DNA from: Gammaproteobacteria bacterium
GTDB lineage: Bacteria; Pseudomonadota; Gammaproteobacteria; Arenicellales; JAOTYS01
Reading direction: 5' to 3'
Assembly (NCBI GenBank): GCA_029861795.1
Contig: JAOTYS010000214.1
Coordinates: 1 to 7,918 of the forward strand
Length of the DNA: 7,918 nt
Below are positions 4,696 to 7,918 of the stretch, one piece after another; the first letter of the stretch is position 1, and every line of letters starts with the position of its first letter. The translations under genes were made by a program, and so were the position numbers. The notes below the pieces were generated by a model. That model was not told the origin of the DNA. It ran no database searches and worked only from the letters and a program-made list of their open reading frames with translations.

Positions 4696-6084
4696 CTAAC
4701 TACTTGAATCCCTTACAGTTACTTCGTCGCGATCTGACGACAGCGCACGCCGTTTAAACGCAGCAGGGTTTAGCTGGGATCGCCGCAATAGCTTATAGAA
4801 GTCAGTGCGGTTACGCTTGGCTAAGCGGGCCGCACGCGCCACGTTGCCACTGGTCATTCTGAGTAACCGTGTTAAGTATTCCCTGGTAAATTTATCCCTC
4901 GCCTCGGCATAAGATAGAAACTCGTTCGCGTCGTTGCCTAGAGCGTGCTCTACAGTGTGCACACTGATAACCCTGGTCGGTGAAAGCACTACATTTTGCT
5001 CCACCACGTTGTATAAATGCCGAACATTGCCGCGCCACGACGCAGCTACCAGCATATCCATGGCCTCCGGCGTATAGGTCTTTGCGGGCTCATTTCGCTT
5101 TTCCGCCAAGCGAGTCAAGAAATGAGTAACCAGCAACGGTATGTCCTCGCGTCGTTCGGCGAGCGGGGGCATATGCAGACTCACGACATTCAGTCGATAG
5201 AACAAATCTTCACGAAACTTGCCTTGTGCGATAGCGTTTCGCAAATCGCAATTTGTCGCAGAAATCAGACGTACGTCTATCGGTGTCGCCTTGGTGCTGC
5301 CCACAGATCTTATCTCTCCTTCTTGTAGCGTTCGCAGCAACTTTATCTGCAATGCAGTCGGCATATCGCCGATCTCATCCAACAACAATGTGCCACCATC
5401 AGCAGCCTGAAACAGGCCCCGGTGACTACGCATAGCATTAGTAAAAGCGCCGCGTTCATGACCGAATAACTCGGACTCAAGCAGATGCTCAGGAATAGCG
5501 CTACAGTTGATTGCAATGAACTCGCGGTCGCCACGAGAGCTTGCGTTATGAATCGCACGCGCAAGGAGCTCCTTACCGGTGCCGCTCTCGCCAGTTATCA
5601 GAACACTCGCATCGGATTGCGAGACCTTATAGGCGCTGGCCAGGACATCATCCATTAGCGCGCTGCAACTGATGATTTCATGCCGCGACATTTTGTTTAC
5701 GTATTCAGGGGCGGAGTTTTTGAGTGCCTTGGCCACCTTTGTTTGAAGTACCTCTTTGTCTACTGGCTTCGTTAGAAAGCCGACAGCACCCCTTTGGGTC
5801 GCATCGACAGCGTCAGGTATGGTGCCGTGGGCGGTAATAATTAGGATAGGTAGTCCAGGACGTTTCTTATGAATCTCATCCAGCAAATGCAGGCCGTCCA
5901 TCTCGTCCATCCGCAAATCAGTAATCACGGTCTGCGGATGGAACGTATCAAGAACACTGAGTGCAGCGGCGCCACTCTCAACGCCTTTGACTTCGTGGCC
6001 AAATGCCCGCAGGCGCAATCCCAATAGCCTCAGGAGGCTGGGATCATCGTCTACCAACAAAACTCGTCCAGTTTGCTCTGTCAT
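4696..6084 (-). CDS. glrR: Sigma-54-dependent response regulator GlrR (QseF)
   Basis: A 462-residue NtrC-type activator with three domains. The receiver domain (about 1-120) has the acidic VDDDP (11-15), phospho-acceptor Asp56 in TDLRMDEMDG and Lys106 in LTKP. The AAA+ domain (about 135-370) has Walker A GESGTGKE (165-172), the sigma-54 contact loop GAFTNA (212-217), Walker B LLLDE (233-237), arginine fingers in FREDLFYRLN (290-299) and WRGNVRHLYN (350-359). A Fis-type helix-turn-helix lies at about 414-435 (NVARAARLAKRNRTDFYKLL). The receiver closely resembles enterobacterial GlrR, including LLRLLGLRL and HGTIPDAV. Phosphorylated GlrR drives sigma-54 promoters (glmY in enterobacteria). The ATG at 6084 is preferred over a TTG at 6093 because GlrR starts there. 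The gene lies 18 bases after the lipoprotein gene and so is co-transcribed with glrK. The GAFTNA loop, with Asn for the usual Gly, is unusual. Confidence 0.93.
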   Translation of the reverse strand: MTEQTGRVLLVDDDPSLLRLLGLRLRAFGHEVKGVESGAAALSVLDTFHPQTVITDLRMDEMDGLHLLDEIHKKRPGLPILIITAHGTIPDAVDATQRGAVGFLTKPVDKEVLQTKVAKALKNSAPEYVNKMSRHEIISCSALMDDVLASAYKVSQSDASVLITGESGTGKELLARAIHNASSRGDREFIAINCSAIPEHLLESELFGHERGAFTNAMRSHRGLFQAADGGTLLLDEIGDMPTALQIKLLRTLQEGEIRSVGSTKATPIDVRLISATNCDLRNAIAQGKFREDLFYRLNVVSLHMPPLAERREDIPLLVTHFLTRLAEKRNEPAKTYTPEAMDMLVAASWRGNVRHLYNVVEQNVVLSPTRVISVHTVEHALGNDANEFLSYAEARDKFTREYLTRLLRMTSGNVARAARLAKRNRTDFYKLLRRSQLNPAAFKRRALSSDRDEVTVRDSSS

Positions 6085-6102
6085 CACGATCAAATCTCGC
6101 TT

Positions 6103-6666
6103 CTAGGGTTTGTCTACGGAACGCTCAATGTGTGTCAGGTCTCTGATCTTTTGGCGGAGGTCCGCCAATTCGGTGTTCATTCTGTCAAGCTTCGTCTCCA
6201 GTTGTTGATTACTTGTTACCGCTGCGCTTGACTGGACTTCCAGGTCTCGCAGGCACAATTTGTACTGTCCCAGGGTAGTCTGGGCCTCGATAGCCTTCTC
6301 GATTTCGTTCAGAGAAATGACGACAAAATCGTGTGCGGAGGGCGACAACCGCGTGGGGCCGCTGAGCGAATCGAGCAAGACAGCACGCGCGGTCTCGTTG
6401 TCCTCCCTGGTCGCACGAGGTCCGCTCGAAATTATGGCGAGGCGAATCTGGTTAGAGATTGATGGACTCGAGGAGTATCTAATTGCAGCCTCTTTTCGCA
6501 TTAGGCTTAGATCTGCCTCGGTAATCTCAGAAATCTGTCGTTTCAAAGCAAGATACGAGACCGTGCTTTTCATATCCACGGTGACTCCAGACGAAGGCAA
6601 CTGAGCGCAACCCGCCTGAATAACAGCGACAATCAGTAGCAAGAAGCAAATGTTCCTATGAATCAT
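6103..6666 (-). CDS. qseG: QseG-like outer-membrane lipoprotein of the GlrK/GlrR system
   Basis: A 187-residue predicted lipoprotein. The signal is MIHRNICFLLLIVAVI followed by the lipobox QAGC with Cys20, after which the mature part begins AQLPSSG. The middle is helical and polar. The C-terminus is a strong coiled-coil candidate (about 145-185: LETKLDRMNTELADLRQKIR). Sequence similarity to enterobacterial QseG/YfhG is not obvious by eye; the call rests on position between glrK and glrR, size and lipoprotein nature. QseG is an outer-membrane lipoprotein that contacts the kinase GlrK/QseE. The frame is open to an ATG at 6753 inside glrK, but the ATG at 6666 gives a clean signal peptide. That ATG overlaps the glrK stop by 11 bases, and no Shine-Dalgarno is visible, so translational coupling is likely. 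Confidence 0.72.
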   Translation of the reverse strand: MIHRNICFLLLIVAVIQAGCAQLPSSGVTVDMKSTVSYLALKRQISEITEADLSLMRKEAAIRYSSSPSISNQIRLAIISSGPRATREDNETARAVLLDSLSGPTRLSPSAHDFVVISLNEIEKAIEAQTTLGQYKLCLRDLEVQSSAAVTSNQQLETKLDRMNTELADLRQKIRDLTHIERSVDKP

Positions 6667-7918
6667 TGGCGACAACGGTCGAAGGCAAAAGAATTCGAAA
6701 TCGAGCACCAACCGGAGCCTCGACAACGCCGACGGTTCCACCATGGAAGGCAATGCAATCGCGGGTAACGGACAGCCCTAAACCAGTGCCAGCCACATAG
6801 GAATCCTGCGGATCTCCTCCCTTATAAAAGGGTTCGAATATGAAGTTCTGATCTCTCTCCGAAACACCTGGGCCTTGATCCGCAATATCGATTAGTACCC
6901 CATCTTCCGCACACCTTGCCTCTACCTTGATTTCTGAACCTCGTGGTGCAAACTTGATCGCGTTGGACAGCAGGTTTTTTAACGCTCGAACGATCTTCTC
7001 TCGATCCGCAGCCAGGATAAGTTCTTCGCCACAAACATTCAGCGACAGTCGCTTGCTTCTGAGCAGAAGCCTATGGTGCTGCTTGATCTCGTCGATAATT
7101 GAACTCAGGCCAAAGTGCGTCATCTCCAGATTTCCAAGCTCCCGACGCGCACCAAAGTCCAGTATATTTTCGATCAATCCCTGGAGTTCCAAACTGTTGT
7201 CGCGAAGGAGTTGGGCCACCTCTACTTGCGTCACATTGAGGCTTCCCAATGTTCCGTCGACAAGTAGCTCCGTCCCCTCTCGGATGCTCGCTAGCGGGGT
7301 CTTGAGCTCATGCGACATGTGCTGGAGAAACTTGCTTTTTGCACGTTCTAGCTCATCCAGACGTCTGCGCAGCCAATCAAGCTCATGACCTAGGGCGGCA
7401 AACTCTGGGGGGCCGGTGATTGTGACCGCCTGATCAAAGTTGCCTTCACCGAGCTGTCGTATGGCACGGCCAACCTGGCGTATAGGTCGAACGATCAAGG
7501 CTGTAAAAAATAGCACCAGCACGATCGTGCCCAGAATTAGTGCAGCCGCCTGCAAGCCAAGCCCATAGCGCGTTTTCCGTGACGCATCTTGAAGGGATTC
7601 GAGCTCGGTATGAATCATCCTCCAACTTTCAGATACCACAGTGCTCGCTACAAACTTGAGACCAGCGAGGGTTTCTAGCGCTTTTTCCGATTCAAACGAT
7701 TTCGGCGCATACCTGCTGAGATCAAAGAACACATTGGCACTATCCCGTTGGATCCGCGCCAAATACTCATCCATCGGCAGATCCTGATCCAGGCTACGCA
7801 ACACCTTGATATTGTTGAGTAATCGAAGTTGTTTCTCTTCATATATTTGCAGCAGGGACGGATCCTCCAGTACTTGGTACTGCCGCGCGTTGCGCTCCAT
7901 CTCAGTTAGCTGTTCAGC
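6656..7918 (-). CDS. glrK: Sensor histidine kinase GlrK (QseE), 5' end outside window
   Basis: The C-terminal 420 residues of a membrane sensor kinase; the frame remains open at the window edge, so the first membrane helix and start are missing. Numbering from the first visible residue: a helical periplasmic sensor segment (about 1-115), a membrane helix (about 120-143, LQAAALILGTIVLVLFFTAL), a HAMP linker beginning VRPIRQVGRAIRQLGEGNF, the dimerisation/phospho-acceptor domain with FLQHMSHELKTP (phosphorylated His203), and an ATP-binding domain with N-box NLLSNAIKF, G1 DQGPG, F-box FEPF and G2 GTGLGLS. All catalytic motifs are intact. It should autophosphorylate in response to an envelope signal and pass phosphate to Asp56 of GlrR. 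The short periplasmic helical bundle, motif spacing and gene order match GlrK/QseE. The 3' end overlaps the lipoprotein gene by 11 bases. The signal is not predictable here. Confidence 0.9.
   Translation of the reverse strand, partial: AEQLTEMERNARQYQVLEDPSLLQIYEEKQLRLLNNIKVLRSLDQDLPMDEYLARIQRDSANVFFDLSRYAPKSFESEKALETLAGLKFVASTVVSESWRMIHTELESLQDASRKTRYGLGLQAAALILGTIVLVLFFTALIVRPIRQVGRAIRQLGEGNFDQAVTITGPPEFAALGHELDWLRRRLDELERAKSKFLQHMSHELKTPLASIREGTELLVDGTLGSLNVTQVEVAQLLRDNSLELQGLIENILDFGARRELGNLEMTHFGLSSIIDEIKQHHRLLLRSKRLSLNVCGEELILAADREKIVRALKNLLSNAIKFAPRGSEIKVEARCAEDGVLIDIADQGPGVSERDQNFIFEPFYKGGDPQDSYVAGTGLGLSVTRDCIAFHGGTVGVVEAPVGARFRILLPSTVVANDS

Noticed and set aside
6927..7388. Long open frame on the plus strand opposite glrK
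   Set aside because: It is the antisense shadow of the intact HisKA/ATPase region, rich in Ser and Arg, with no recognisable domain.
7735..7752. TTGGCAC string resembling a sigma-54 -24 element
   Set aside because: It lies inside glrK and the -12 position lacks the required GC at the correct spacing.

Overview
The window reads as chromosome of a gammaproteobacterium, probably marine or otherwise salt-exposed. The main reason is the right-hand three-gene block: a histidine kinase, a short lipoprotein and a sigma-54 response regulator, in the order glrK-qseG-glrR (qseE-qseG-qseF), an arrangement typical of Gammaproteobacteria. An ectoine-hydrolase-type protein and a PhnZ/TmpB-like HD oxygenase point to use of nitrogen- or phosphonate-containing osmolytes. 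The organism cannot be named from the sequence. I see no phage, transposase, CRISPR, rRNA or tRNA genes.

Layout. 31-333 (-) is a small MTH1187/YkoF-type thiamine-binding protein. It is divergent from an EamA/DMT permease at 679-1584 (+), with promoter-like DNA between them. The permease converges on a PhnZ/TmpB-like HD-domain protein at 1726-2286 (-). A 610-base divergent gap follows, holding a REP-like paired-hairpin element (2480-2564) and two inverted repeats close to the next gene. That gene, 2897-4069 (+), is a DoeA/EutD-type ectoine hydrolase homologue standing without its usual deacetylase partner. Two abutting hairpins (4114-4176) separate it from a convergent small exported EF-hand protein (4211-4441, -). 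Upstream of the EF-hand gene are a near-consensus sigma-54 promoter and a tandem 20-bp dyad repeat. Then come glrR (4696-6084, -), the qseG-like lipoprotein gene (6103-6666, -) and glrK (6656 to the right edge, -, 5' end missing).

How the genes may work together. GlrK, the QseG-like lipoprotein and GlrR should form an envelope-sensing two-component system that activates sigma-54 promoters. The most attractive reading of the window is that the EF-hand gene, next in line on the same strand and behind a -24/-12 promoter with enhancer-like repeats at about -120 to -160, is a local target of GlrR. That would be a two-component system controlling a small secreted calcium-binding protein. The promoter match is visible in the sequence; the regulatory link is inference. 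The left half is a set of singly transcribed metabolic and transport genes with no clear operon.
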